Positions 21,645 to 31,077 are shown, counted from the first letter of the stretch. The stretch is 33,017 bases of DNA from Lachnospiraceae bacterium (GCA_017622795.1 JAGAQI010000103.1:1-33017); one strand, 5' to 3'. Notes: generated by a model not told the origin, from the letters alone. A program made the numbers and translations.

Positions 21645-23690
21645 ATGCAAATCAGTGACTGTATTGACAGCGTCAAAGGAATCGGCGACAAAACAAGAGC
21701 ATTGTTTGAAAAACTGAATGTAAATACGGTGGGGCAGCTTCTTACATATTATCCAAGGGATTATGAAACGTTTTCCGGACCGGCTCCGATTGCTTCTCTC
21801 AGGGAGGGGAATGTCGGCGTTGTGGAAGCTTCGGTTTCCCGCATTTCCGAAACAAGGGTAGGGGGCAGAATAAATATTCTTACTTGTGTTGCCGCAGATC
21901 CTTCCGGAAGTATTACGCTTACCTGGTTTAATCAACCCTACTTAAAAAAGCAGTTAAGCATGGGATACCGTTATGTTTTCCGTGGAAAGATAACAAGAAA
22001 GGGAAATCAGCTTCGGATGGAACAGCCGAAGTTTTATAAACGGGAAGAGTATGCCAGACTGCAGAATGTATTGCAACCGGTATATCCGCTAACGAAGGGA
22101 CTTACCAACAATATGGTGTCCAAGTCCATGAAGCAGGCTTTGTCTTTGGCAGGAGAACTTCCGGAATATATTCCGGCGGCAATACGCAGGGAATATGGTG
22201 TATTAAAAAGAAAAAATACATTGGAAGAAATTCATTTTCCAAAGAGCAGGGAAACTATGCTGGAGGCAAGAAAGTCTCTGGTGTTTGAGGAGTTCTTCCT
22301 GTTTTCGGTATATTTGAGGGAACTGGCGGGCAGTAAGGAAAGTAAAACCAGTGACTTTATTTGGAAAAATGCAACGGAGTGTGATGCATTGATAAATAGT
22401 CTTCCCTACGCATTAACGGGCGACCAAAAAAAAGTATGGGAAGAAATAAAAACAGACTTGTCAAGCGGCAAAGTGATGGCCCGGCTGGTACAGGGTGATG
22501 TAGGTTCCGGTAAAACCATACTTGCTATGCTGGCACTTTTACTGACAGTAAAAAACGGTTGTCAGGGATGTTTAATGGTGCCGACGGAAGTGCTGGCAAA
22601 GCAGCATTATGATTCCGCAAAGAAACTGTTGGAGCCGTTTGGCGTAAAAATCACGTTACTGGTTGGTTCCATGACGGTAAAGGAAAAGAGGGAAGCCTAC
22701 GAAAAAATGGCAGCCCATGAAACGGATGTAATTATCGGAACCCATGCGTTGATTCAGGAAAAAGCGGAATATGCAACGCTTGGTCTGGTTATTACGGATG
22801 AGCAGCACCGGTTTGGTGTAAAACAGCGGGAACAACTGGCAGGAAAAGGAAGAGAGCCTCATATTCTTGTCATGAGTGCAACACCAATTCCAAGAACTTT
22901 GGCTATGATGCTGTACGGGGATATGGATATTTCCGTAATTAAAGAACTTCCTGCAGAGCGTCTGCCGATTAAAAACTGCGTGGTTGGCACAGACTATAGG
23001 GAGACTGCTTATAAGTTTATAGAAAAACAGCTGGCAGCAGGACATCAGGCATATGTTATCTGTGCTATGGTGGAAGAAAGCGAATCTTCTGACTTGGAAA
23101 ATGTAACAGAATACAGCGAGCGCTTAAAGGAGCGTTTTGGAACAACGGCCTGTGTGGAAGCTTTGCATGGTAAAATGAAACCGGAAGAAAAAAACAGTAT
23201 CATGGAACGGTTTGCTTCCGAAAAGATTCAAATCTTAGTATCTACTACGGTAGTGGAGGTCGGGGTGAATGTACCGAATGCTACCGTAATGATGATAGAA
23301 AATGCAGAACGTTTTGGTTTGGCCCAGCTGCATCAGCTGAGAGGGCGCGTGGGCCGTGGCAACGCCCAGTCCTATTGTATCATTATGAGCGAAAATACGG
23401 ACGAAGCCACCATGGAACGTTTGGAAATCTTAAATAAATCCAACGATGGATTTTTCATTGCCTCGGAAGATTTACGTCTCAGAGGTCCGGGAGATTTGTT
23501 CGGTATCCGTCAAAGCGGTGATATGACCTTTAAAATCGGTGATATTTATCAGGATGCGGATTGCCTAAAAGAAGCAAATGAGGCGGCCAACCGGTTAAAC
23601 GGGGAAGACAGAAAGCAAATTATGAGAGAATTATTTGAAAATGGAGCAAATGACATCTTTCTTTTTTTGGATGCTTATAGTACTATCTAA
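21645..23690 (+). CDS. recG: ATP-dependent DNA helicase RecG
   Basis: Branch-migration helicase that remodels stalled forks and Holliday junctions. The 681 residues contain an N-terminal wedge (OB-fold) domain, Walker A GDVGSGKT (284-291), the DEQH box (385-388), SATPIPRTLA, and QLHQLRGRVGRG in the second helicase half. The C-terminal ASEDLRLRGPGDLFGIRQSG contains the TRG-type module. The length is standard. The ATG follows GGAAAGGAGAAGAAG. Position after yloV is conserved across Firmicutes. The stop overlaps a terminator stem just downstream. Confidence 0.97.
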   Translation: MQISDCIDSVKGIGDKTRALFEKLNVNTVGQLLTYYPRDYETFSGPAPIASLREGNVGVVEASVSRISETRVGGRINILTCVAADPSGSITLTWFNQPYLKKQLSMGYRYVFRGKITRKGNQLRMEQPKFYKREEYARLQNVLQPVYPLTKGLTNNMVSKSMKQALSLAGELPEYIPAAIRREYGVLKRKNTLEEIHFPKSRETMLEARKSLVFEEFFLFSVYLRELAGSKESKTSDFIWKNATECDALINSLPYALTGDQKKVWEEIKTDLSSGKVMARLVQGDVGSGKTILAMLALLLTVKNGCQGCLMVPTEVLAKQHYDSAKKLLEPFGVKITLLVGSMTVKEKREAYEKMAAHETDVIIGTHALIQEKAEYATLGLVITDEQHRFGVKQREQLAGKGREPHILVMSATPIPRTLAMMLYGDMDISVIKELPAERLPIKNCVVGTDYRETAYKFIEKQLAAGHQAYVICAMVEESESSDLENVTEYSERLKERFGTTACVEALHGKMKPEEKNSIMERFASEKIQILVSTTVVEVGVNVPNATVMMIENAERFGLAQLHQLRGRVGRGNAQSYCIIMSENTDEATMERLEILNKSNDGFFIASEDLRLRGPGDLFGIRQSGDMTFKIGDIYQDADCLKEANEAANRLNGEDRKQIMRELFENGANDIFLFLDAYSTI

Positions 23691-23704
23691 GTAGATAGTT
23701 TTTT
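23682..23704 (+). terminator. Intrinsic terminator overlapping the recG stop
   Basis: ACTATCT (23682-23688) pairs with AGATAGT (23693-23699) over AAGT, followed by six T residues. The stem is short and AT-rich, so it may be leaky and allow read-through into the AAA ATPase gene, which starts 14 bases later. Confidence 0.6.
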
Positions 23705-23717
23705 AAGGAGTTTCAAT

Positions 23718-25346
23718 ATGACAACAGCCTATTCCAATCAACAATTATATCATATGGCCGGAGAAAACTACCGTACCCTGAAAACATTCTGTTCCTTGCT
23801 GGAAACGGAAGGCTATTGGGAGCAGGCGGAAAAGGTACTTCACATGAAATCAGAGGAAGTACTGGAATTATATGTCCAGTCCCTGCTGGTTTGCTTTGCT
23901 GTGTATTGCAAGCATATGAATAAAACGGAAAAAGATTTTATCGTATCCCTTTCCGAACGGAATGAGCTGTCATTCACGGAAGAAACGGAAGATTCTAAGG
24001 TGTTTGAAGCGGCGGAACGGTTCCAAAAAAATCCGCCGATTCTTTACCAGCTGTTGTCCCTTCGGGATGTGGAGCACGATTCCGGTACGGCAGGGTTGTT
24101 TTTTGACGGTATTTTAAATATTATGCTTTGTTTGTCCTACCTGGATGGCAAAAGAGAAGCAATTGCTACGAAATATCTGGGCATCTATTTTGACCGCATC
24201 GGTATGTTCTTGGAAAATGCAAAGAATCCGTCCCAGGCGGTGGACAGCAAGTATATCTTTAAGAAACTTTGTCATGGTGTACTGGAAAAGAGTAATGAAG
24301 AGTTGATTTATGCGGCCGGAGACTTTTCGTTATATAAGAGAAGACATTTGTTTTATAAAGAAAAGCACATGGCAGCGGTGCACGTGGCTCATGTAGAATC
24401 CGCGACGAATCAGGCAGTGCTTTCCGAGGAAGCGAAAGTACAGGAACCATTACTTCCGTTGGAAGAAATATTAGAGCAGCAGGAGGAAAAACAGGATCAG
24501 GATATTTTAGACACTATCGGCGCGGCTCATCTGGAAGAATTGTTAGATGAGTTGAACGGTTTGGTAGGTTTGAGTGAGGTTAAAACAGAAATCCGTTCCC
24601 TGGTAAACCTGATTAAGGTCCGCAAAATGAGGGAAAAATACTGTCTGCCGGAAATCGAAATGTCTTACCATATGGTATTTACGGGAAATCCGGGTACCGG
24701 TAAAACAACGCTGGCAAGACTGGTTGGTAAAATATATAAAGAACTTGGCATTTTAACCCACGGCGAAATGACGGAAACCGACCGTTCCGGTCTGGTGGCC
24801 GGCTATGTGGGGCAGACTGCTTTAAAGGTAAAAGAAGTGGTGGAAAAAGCGGTAGGCGGCGTTTTGTTCATTGATGAAGCTTATGCGCTTGTCTCCAGCG
24901 GCAGCAATGATTTCGGTGGCGAGGCTATTGATACCTTGGTTAAGCTGATGGAAGACCACAGAGATAATTTAGTGGTAATCGTGGCAGGCTATACGGAAGA
25001 AATGAAGAGGTTTTTAAAATCCAATACCGGTCTGGTTTCCAGGTTTAACCGTTTTATTCATTTTCCGGATTATACCACGCAGGAATTGGTGGAAATTTTA
25101 GAGGGGATGTCTAAAAAAGCCGGTCTTAAGCTGGAAGAGGGTTTAAGGGACACCATTTACTATTATTTAGAGAGCATGGAACAAAAGGAGCGGGAAGAGT
25201 TTGGCAATGCCAGAGGAATCCGCAATTTCTTTGAAACCATGGTGGTGAATCAGGCAAACCGTCTGGTAACTATGGAAAATTGTTCGGTAGAGCAGCTGAC
25301 ACTCATTAAGGCTGAGGATATTGCCTGGCTGGAAGATAAAAAATAA
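23718..25346 (+). CDS. AAA+ ATPase of the CbbX/SpoVK type with an N-terminal extension
   Basis: 542 residues. The N-terminal 260 or so are a helical domain that resembles nothing I can name with confidence; the phrase LSYLDGKREAIATKYLGIYFDRIG is faintly TerB-like. The AAA+ core (about 275-530) has the entry motif LVGLSEVKTEIRSLVNLI, Walker A GNPGTGKT (323-330), Walker B LFIDEA (383-388) and the arginine finger region SRFNRFIHFPDYT. CbbX-family proteins remodel protein complexes (Rubisco in bacteria; SpoVK in sporulation). Here the N-domain would set the substrate. It is followed 16 bases later by a glycosyltransferase-like membrane protein gene, suggesting a shared transcript. It is not an ATP-binding subunit for ABC permeases. 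Confidence 0.85.
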   Translation: MTTAYSNQQLYHMAGENYRTLKTFCSLLETEGYWEQAEKVLHMKSEEVLELYVQSLLVCFAVYCKHMNKTEKDFIVSLSERNELSFTEETEDSKVFEAAERFQKNPPILYQLLSLRDVEHDSGTAGLFFDGILNIMLCLSYLDGKREAIATKYLGIYFDRIGMFLENAKNPSQAVDSKYIFKKLCHGVLEKSNEELIYAAGDFSLYKRRHLFYKEKHMAAVHVAHVESATNQAVLSEEAKVQEPLLPLEEILEQQEEKQDQDILDTIGAAHLEELLDELNGLVGLSEVKTEIRSLVNLIKVRKMREKYCLPEIEMSYHMVFTGNPGTGKTTLARLVGKIYKELGILTHGEMTETDRSGLVAGYVGQTALKVKEVVEKAVGGVLFIDEAYALVSSGSNDFGGEAIDTLVKLMEDHRDNLVVIVAGYTEEMKRFLKSNTGLVSRFNRFIHFPDYTTQELVEILEGMSKKAGLKLEEGLRDTIYYYLESMEQKEREEFGNARGIRNFFETMVVNQANRLVTMENCSVEQLTLIKAEDIAWLEDKK

Positions 25347-25362
25347 AGGATGGAGCAAAAGA

Positions 25363-27423
25363 ATGTTAGGAGTAGTATATATCCTTTTAAGTATATTGTG
25401 CGGTAGTACAATTTGCAGACTGCTGTTTAAAAACTTAGGAAAACCGGCAGAGGAGGCTGGGCTTCCGGCTTTTATGGTAAAGCTTCCGGCCTGGTATCTC
25501 ATTGGTACTTTAGCAGTGACCTGGCCGGTATATCTGTTTTCTTATTTGTTTCAGAATGCACAAAAGCCTTTGCTTTGGGGAAATCTGATAACCTGGCTGC
25601 TTGTAATGACTTTTGTGGTTGTTACCTTTTGGCTTAACAAAGAGAAAAAGAGTGTAAAGGAACTGTCTGCCAAGGCGCCCCAAAGCATCAAAGAGTTTTT
25701 CTTTATGGAAAGAACAAAAGAAGAGCTGGCGTATGGACCGCTTTTATATACTTTGGCGGCTGTGCTGTTTACAGGTTTCCTGATGTTTTTAACCTTCAAG
25801 GTGCTGGATAACAGTATTTATGTAGGATATTCGGTATTCAGTGATTTTGCTCCCCACTTGGGTATGATTCGTTCCTTTTCGGTGAGCAATAATTTTCCGA
25901 CCCAGTATGCCCATTTTGCCGGTGAGGATATCCGGTATCATTTTATGTTCCAGTTTATGGTGGGCAATCTGGAATTTTTAGGGATGAGACTGGATTATGC
26001 ATTCAATCTGCCAAGTATGTTTGGTATGATTGGTACTTATATGCTGTTGTTTGTTTTGGCGGTACGGCTGACGAAAAGCCGCCTTTGCGGGTATTTAACG
26101 GCCCTGCTTTTCACGTTCCGCAGTTCTTTTACGGTGTTCCGCTATATGGCCGAACAGGCAAAAGACAACGTTTGGAATGCCTTAAAAACAAATACGGAAT
26201 TCTTGGGTTACACTCAAAATGAAAACTGGGGTCTCTGGAATTTAAATGTATATTGCAATCAGCGCCATCTGGCCTTTGCTTTGGCAATGATGATTTTGGC
26301 AATTATTCTGTTTTTCCCGTATGTGGAAGCAATGGGAGAAAAGCTTCTGGAAGCACAAAAGGGAGAGAAGCCAACGTTCACAGAACGCATGGAACAGCTG
26401 AAAACCCTGTTCTTTACGAAAACAGCCTTTGGGATAAAGGATGTGAAGTTTGCGGTCGGTATGGGAATCTTTTTGGGAGCTCTGGCTTTTTGGAACGGTT
26501 CTGCACTGGTGGCAACACTGGCAATGCTGTTTTTTATGGCAGCGGTTTCGGATTACCGTCTGGATTATCTGATTACAGCGGTACTGGTACTGCTGTTGTA
26601 TTTTCTGCAGTCCTCCCTGTTTGTGGAAGGCTCTGTGGTATCCCCTGCTTATTATTTTGGTTTCCTGGCGGAAAATAAAACTTTATGGGGTGTGGTTCTG
26701 TTCATTGTGGAATTGACCGGTATTGTATTGTTTGTTGCGATTGCCGGTGCGACGCTTGTAAAGGGAACAAAGCGCTATATGCTGGCGGTATTCCTTGTTC
26801 CGTTTGTTTTGGCGTTTACCTTGGCGTTAACCGGAGACATTACCGTAAATCATAAATGGATTATGATGTCACTGATGCTGGTGTCCATGTTTGCGGCATT
26901 TTTATTGACAAATTTATTGAAGTCGGGAGACTGGTTAAAACGTGTTGTGGCAATTCTTCTGTTGCTTGTGTTGACAGCCACCGGCATATATGACCTGACC
27001 ACAGTGGTAAAAAGAAATGAGAATTATTTGATTTTCTCTTATGACGATCCGGTTACCAACTGGATTGCAGAGAATGCCACCTGTGAAGATATCTTCCTGA
27101 CCCCGTATTATTCGTTGAATAATGTGGTAATGGGAGGTGCTATGCTGTATTACGGCTGGCCATATTACGCATGGTCTGCCGGATATGATACTTACAGCAG
27201 AGAGCGTGAAGTACGGAATATGTATGAAGCTTCTTCCGTGGGTGAGTTAAATTATCTGATGGAAAAAAATAATATCCGCTATATTATTGTGGATCATGAT
27301 TGCAGAACCAGTTCGGAATATGAGGTCCGGGAGGATGTTATTGAAACGGCATATGAAACTGTTTTTGAATATGATACCGGTGAATGGATGGTACGGATTT
27401 TCGATACAACAAAAGAAAAATAA
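25363..27423 (+). CDS. GT-C-type multispanning membrane protein (probable glycosyltransferase)
   Basis: 686 residues from the ATG at 25363, which follows GGAG by 7 bases; an in-frame ATG 14 codons upstream lies inside the AAA gene. About twelve or more membrane segments. An early loop after the third or fourth helix reads SVFSDFAPHLGMIRSF and then HFAGEDIRYHFMFQFM, resembling the acidic first external loop of GT-C glycosyltransferases. The C-terminal 120 residues are soluble and outside (DDPVTNWIAENATCEDIFLTPYY...). The downstream DUF2298 protein has matching features (see 28176-30551), so they are likely distant paralogues. It probably transfers sugars from a lipid carrier outside the membrane. 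The acceptor is unknown. Confidence 0.75.
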   Translation: MLGVVYILLSILCGSTICRLLFKNLGKPAEEAGLPAFMVKLPAWYLIGTLAVTWPVYLFSYLFQNAQKPLLWGNLITWLLVMTFVVVTFWLNKEKKSVKELSAKAPQSIKEFFFMERTKEELAYGPLLYTLAAVLFTGFLMFLTFKVLDNSIYVGYSVFSDFAPHLGMIRSFSVSNNFPTQYAHFAGEDIRYHFMFQFMVGNLEFLGMRLDYAFNLPSMFGMIGTYMLLFVLAVRLTKSRLCGYLTALLFTFRSSFTVFRYMAEQAKDNVWNALKTNTEFLGYTQNENWGLWNLNVYCNQRHLAFALAMMILAIILFFPYVEAMGEKLLEAQKGEKPTFTERMEQLKTLFFTKTAFGIKDVKFAVGMGIFLGALAFWNGSALVATLAMLFFMAAVSDYRLDYLITAVLVLLLYFLQSSLFVEGSVVSPAYYFGFLAENKTLWGVVLFIVELTGIVLFVAIAGATLVKGTKRYMLAVFLVPFVLAFTLALTGDITVNHKWIMMSLMLVSMFAAFLLTNLLKSGDWLKRVVAILLLLVLTATGIYDLTTVVKRNENYLIFSYDDPVTNWIAENATCEDIFLTPYYSLNNVVMGGAMLYYGWPYYAWSAGYDTYSREREVRNMYEASSVGELNYLMEKNNIRYIIVDHDCRTSSEYEVREDVIETAYETVFEYDTGEWMVRIFDTTKEK

Positions 27424-27443
27424 AAAGCTCGGAGGAGAAAAGG

Positions 27444-28160
27444 ATGGATAAATTATATATTGTAATTCCTGCATATAATGAGCAGGATAATATTGAGGAT
27501 GTAGTAAAGGACTGGTATCCGGTGGTGGAAAAAACCGGAGCGGAAAGCAGACTGGTTATTATTGATGACGGAAGTAAGGATGCTACTTATGAAAAACTTC
27601 AGGAACTGGCAAAGGACCGTCCACAGTTAGAAGCAATCCACAAGGAAAACGGCGGACACGGAGCCACGGTACTTTACGGTTACCGTTATGCCATTGATAA
27701 GGGCGCAACTTATATTTTCCAGACAGATTCCGACGGTCAGACCCTGCCTTCCGAATTTGATGAATTCTGGAAGCAGAGAGAAGACTATGATATGGTTATC
27801 GGTCACAGAAAAGGACGCCAGGACGGCTTCTCCCGTGTGGTAGTAACGAAGGTGTTAAAGGCAGTATGTCTGCTTTGTTTCCATGTCAATGTACAGGATG
27901 CCAATACTCCGTTCCGTCTGATGAAGGCGGAAAGCTTAAAGAAGGAAATCGGTTTGATTCCGCAGGATTACAACTTATCCAATGTGGTTGTTTCCGTACT
28001 GTTTATTAAGAAAGGTTACAAGGTAAAGTATTTACCGATTACCTTCCGTCCGCGTCAGGGTGGTGTAAATTCCATTAATTTGAAGAAAATTGCAAAAATC
28101 GGTCAGAAGGCGGTTAAGGATTTCATTCAGATAAACAAGATTATTAAGGTATCCAAGTAA
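27444..28160 (+). CDS. Family 2 glycosyltransferase (polyprenol-phosphate sugar synthase type)
   Basis: 238 residues from the ATG at 27444, just after CGGAGGAGAAAAGG. The GT2 fold motifs are VIPAYNEQDN at the start, IDDGSKDATYEKL, TDSDGQTLPSEFDEFW (DxD-type) and the acceptor region DANTPFRLMK. No membrane helix is present, so it is a soluble/peripheral enzyme like dolichol- or polyprenol-phosphate mannose synthase. It would load a sugar onto a lipid phosphate for the two membrane proteins on either side, which is the usual partner arrangement. Sugar and acceptor are unknown. Confidence 0.9.
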   Translation: MDKLYIVIPAYNEQDNIEDVVKDWYPVVEKTGAESRLVIIDDGSKDATYEKLQELAKDRPQLEAIHKENGGHGATVLYGYRYAIDKGATYIFQTDSDGQTLPSEFDEFWKQREDYDMVIGHRKGRQDGFSRVVVTKVLKAVCLLCFHVNVQDANTPFRLMKAESLKKEIGLIPQDYNLSNVVVSVLFIKKGYKVKYLPITFRPRQGGVNSINLKKIAKIGQKAVKDFIQINKIIKVSK

Positions 28161-28175
28161 GGAGACATAAGCAAA

Positions 28176-30551
28176 ATGAGTAAGAAAAAGAATACTAGTC
28201 AGTTTGATGTAATGCCGGTGGTGCAGAGCATTTTTCTGATGTTTGGCTATCTGGGTGTTTTAGTAATCGGACGAATGTTGCTGAAAGAGGAGTTTTCGGA
28301 AGTGATGCAGTGGTGGTTTGCCCTGGTGCTTCTTGGAATATCCTGCCTTCCTTTGACTAATTTACTGTTTTCGGGATTTCATGACGGTGGCTTTATGTTT
28401 TCCAAGTCTCTTGGCCTGGCGTTTTCCGGCTGGCTGTTGTGGGCATTGTCCTCCATGCACATCCTGAAATTTACCAGAGTAAATACTATTCTTGTGGTAG
28501 TACTGGTTTTTGCTATCAATATGGCATTTGTGATTGTTTTAAAGAAAGTGCCGAAGGTAAAAGAATGGAAAGAAAAAGTAACGGTAATTGCAGAGAACGA
28601 CACTACTAAAAAAGTTGTGCTTGCCCTTACCTTTGAACTTTTATTTTTAGCAGTGTTTATTGTGGGCTGTTATGTGAAATGCTTTAAACCGGAAGCGTAC
28701 GGTACGGAGAAATTTATGGACTATGGTTTTATGACTTCCATGATGCGTTCCGACTATATGCCGCCGGAGGATTTTTGGGCATCCGGCACCAATTTGAATT
28801 ATTATTATATGGGCCAGTATATGTCCACCTTTGTAACGAAATTATCCGGCGTTACCGTAAATTCCGGTTATAATTTAGGATTGATGATGCTGATGGCGTT
28901 CTGCTGCATGATGTCCTACTCCATTGTTTATGAAGTAATGCGGATGACGGTTTCTCTTCGTAATGAAAAGAAACGGGAGCAAATCCGTAAGGGTAATGAA
29001 AATGTTGCAGAAATCGGACGGGGCTTTACTGCTCTGGTTTGCCATGTGGCCGGTGCCCTTGCCGGTGTGGCGGTTACCTTTGCCGGAAATATGCATTACA
29101 CAATTTTCTGTAAGATTATTCCTGCCATCCAGAACATGCTTGGTATGGAAGTGGATTCCTACTGGTTCCCGGATGCAACCCGCTATATCGGATATAATCC
29201 GGAAACAGAGGATAAAACCATTCATGAGTTTCCGTCCTATTCCTTTGTGCTGGGTGATTTACATGCCCATGTAACAAATATTATGTTTGTACTGACGGTA
29301 CTGGGCATTTTATATGGCTGGTTATTATACCGTAAAACACGCATGGATGCAGTAAAGAGCGGAGCAAGAATTGAACCGTATTCCAGATGGCTGGAAGTGT
29401 TCCATCCGTCTGTCATAATGGTTGGCTTTTTTATCGGACTATTCCAGATTACAAACTATTGGGATTTCCCGATTTATTTTGTGGTGTCCGGTGCGGTTAT
29501 TTTATTCAGTAATGCGGTAATTCACAAATTTGAAAAGGAAACCCTTATCTTAACTGCCCTTCATGCGGCAGTGGTCCTGGTAATGGGAGTTATTGTTTCC
29601 TTCCTGTTTAATTTGAAGTTTGATTCCATGGCAAAAGGAATTGCACTTTGTACCGACCATACGCCGTTGTACCAGCTGGCAGTACTCTGGGGACTTCCGG
29701 TGACCGTACTGGTTTGCTATCTGGTGTCTACCATTTGCAAAAAGAAAGCAGAAGAATCCTATAACAGAAAAAAAGGCTCCCTGCCGTTACTGTTCCAGTT
29801 TATTGACCGCCTGACGGTACCGGAGCTGTTTATTCTTACCATCGGACTTTGTGCGGCCGGTTTGGTGTTGATGCCGGAAATTATTTATGTAGTAGATATT
29901 TACGGCGGACATAAGCGTGCCAACACCATGTTTAAATTTACGTATCAGGCATTTATTATGTTTGGCTTGATGATGGGCTACGTAATTACAAAGTTTGTCC
30001 TTTTGGCAAAGAACGGAAAACAGATTGTCTGCGGTATTCTTACCGGTTTCCTCTTGTTTACGACGGTAGGATATCTGGGTAAATCCGTGGAGTCCTGGTT
30101 TGGTGACATAAAGAATCAGGACAGATTCCAGGGATTGGATGCAGCTGAATTTGTAGACAGGGAAAATATATATGATTCCGAAGCCGTAGACTGGATAAAC
30201 GAAAATATCGAAGGACGTCCGGTAATGCTGGAAGCACACGGTAACAGCTATACTTATGCAAACCGCATTTCGGTTCTTACCGGATTACCAACCATCCTTG
30301 GCTGGCATACCCATGAGTGGCTCTGGAAGGATGATTACAACTGGGTAGAAGCAAGAAAAGCGGATGTGGAAGCAATATATACATCCAATGATGTTATTTT
30401 GGTAAAAGAGCTTTTAGAAACATACGATGTTGCTTATATTTATCTGGGTGACCAGGAACATGAAACCTATGATGTGAATGATGCATTGCTGCAGTCACTT
30501 GGAGAAATCGTGTTCAAAAATGACGGAGCATATATTATAAAAGTGAAATAA
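28176..30551 (+). CDS. DUF2298 (YYY-type) multispanning membrane protein
   Basis: 791 residues with about fourteen hydrophobic segments. The family-typical motif HEFPSYSFVLGDLHAHV lies in the middle, and NLNYYYMGQYM in an early external loop, with KFMDYGFMTSMMRS before it. The C-terminal part (about 660-791) is a soluble domain starting AVDWINENIEGRPVMLEAHG. DUF2298 proteins are GT-C-like and occur with glycosyltransferases; the substrate is unknown. Start ATG at 28176, with GGAGA about 10 bases upstream. Its loop and C-terminal domain echo the membrane protein at 25363, so the operon holds two related GT-C-like proteins flanking one lipid-sugar loader. A terminator follows. Confidence 0.85.
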   Translation: MSKKKNTSQFDVMPVVQSIFLMFGYLGVLVIGRMLLKEEFSEVMQWWFALVLLGISCLPLTNLLFSGFHDGGFMFSKSLGLAFSGWLLWALSSMHILKFTRVNTILVVVLVFAINMAFVIVLKKVPKVKEWKEKVTVIAENDTTKKVVLALTFELLFLAVFIVGCYVKCFKPEAYGTEKFMDYGFMTSMMRSDYMPPEDFWASGTNLNYYYMGQYMSTFVTKLSGVTVNSGYNLGLMMLMAFCCMMSYSIVYEVMRMTVSLRNEKKREQIRKGNENVAEIGRGFTALVCHVAGALAGVAVTFAGNMHYTIFCKIIPAIQNMLGMEVDSYWFPDATRYIGYNPETEDKTIHEFPSYSFVLGDLHAHVTNIMFVLTVLGILYGWLLYRKTRMDAVKSGARIEPYSRWLEVFHPSVIMVGFFIGLFQITNYWDFPIYFVVSGAVILFSNAVIHKFEKETLILTALHAAVVLVMGVIVSFLFNLKFDSMAKGIALCTDHTPLYQLAVLWGLPVTVLVCYLVSTICKKKAEESYNRKKGSLPLLFQFIDRLTVPELFILTIGLCAAGLVLMPEIIYVVDIYGGHKRANTMFKFTYQAFIMFGLMMGYVITKFVLLAKNGKQIVCGILTGFLLFTTVGYLGKSVESWFGDIKNQDRFQGLDAAEFVDRENIYDSEAVDWINENIEGRPVMLEAHGNSYTYANRISVLTGLPTILGWHTHEWLWKDDYNWVEARKADVEAIYTSNDVILVKELLETYDVAYIYLGDQEHETYDVNDALLQSLGEIVFKNDGAYIIKVK

Positions 30552-30556
30552 GCGGA

Positions 30557-30586
30557 AGAGGACAGAAATTCTGTCCTCTTTTTGTT
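30557..30586 (+). terminator. Strong intrinsic terminator of the glycosyltransferase operon
   Basis: AGAGGACAGA (30557-30566) pairs with TCTGTCCTCT (30570-30579) over a three-base loop, followed by TTTTTGTTT. A perfect 10-bp stem with a T run. Confidence 0.9.
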
Positions 30587-30621
30587 TACTTAAGAAAGAC
30601 AACAAAGGGACATGGCACAGA

Positions 30622-30650
30622 TTGACAATTCTGGTCTATTGTGATAGACT
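30622..30650 (+). promoter_or_regulatory. Promoter of the BlaI/BlaR1-type operon
   Basis: TTGACA (30622-30627), 17 bases, TAGACT (30645-30650). The -35 is perfect and the -10 matches 4 of 6. The first palindromic operator lies inside the spacer and -10, so a bound dimer would block the promoter. Confidence 0.7.
30634..30649. promoter_or_regulatory. Operator 1 (BlaI-type dyad)
   Basis: GTCTATTGTGATAGAC: arms GTCTAT and ATAGAC around four bases. It covers the promoter spacer and -10. BlaI/MecI repressors bind short dyads as dimers in this kind of position. Confidence 0.75.
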
Positions 30651-30665
30651 GTAAACGACAAGGCG

Positions 30666-30681
30666 GTCTATTGCAATAGAC
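30666..30681. promoter_or_regulatory. Operator 2 (BlaI-type dyad)
   Basis: GTCTATTGCAATAGAC is a perfect 16-bp palindrome and repeats operator 1 with two changes in the centre. The centres are 32 bp apart, about three helical turns, so both sit on one face of the DNA. It lies just after the predicted transcription start. Confidence 0.8.
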
Positions 30682-30717
30682 TGAACAAGCTTGATTTTTA
30701 TATAGGGGAGGTGCCAT

Positions 30718-31077
30718 ATGGAGAAAATCTTTGAAAGTGAGTATCGTTTTCTGTGTATCTTATGGGAACGGGAACCGGTGACAAGCCCGGAATTGGTGAA
30801 GTTGTGTAATGAAATATTGGGTTGGAAAAAGTCCACAACCTATACTGTGATTAAGAAGCTGGCAGAAAAGGAAATTGTAAAGAGTGAAAATACCATCGTT
30901 TCTTCTTTGATAAAGAAGGAGGAAGTAGATAAACAAGAGGGGGAAGAACTGCTGCAACGTACAAGCAACGGTAATGTGCCGGCATTTTTGGCTTCTTTTT
31001 TAAAAGACAGAAAAATTAGTAAAGAAGAAGCAGAACGGTTGCGTCGGTTGATTGACGAAATGGAGGAATCGGTATGA
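30718..31077 (+). CDS. BlaI/MecI/CopY-family transcriptional repressor
   Basis: 119 residues, winged helix (about 1-75) with ESEYRFLCILWEREPVTSPELVKLCNEILGWKKSTTYTVIKKLAEKEIVK, followed by the short helical dimerisation part (about 80-119). Family members repress operons until cleaved by their M56 protease partner. The ATG lies 7 bases after GGGGAGG. The stop overlaps the start of the protease gene (ATGA), so the two are translationally coupled. Two matching operators lie upstream, indicating autoregulation. No beta-lactamase or other obvious target is near, so the regulated trait may be elsewhere. Confidence 0.92.
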   Translation: MEKIFESEYRFLCILWEREPVTSPELVKLCNEILGWKKSTTYTVIKKLAEKEIVKSENTIVSSLIKKEEVDKQEGEELLQRTSNGNVPAFLASFLKDRKISKEEAERLRRLIDEMEESV

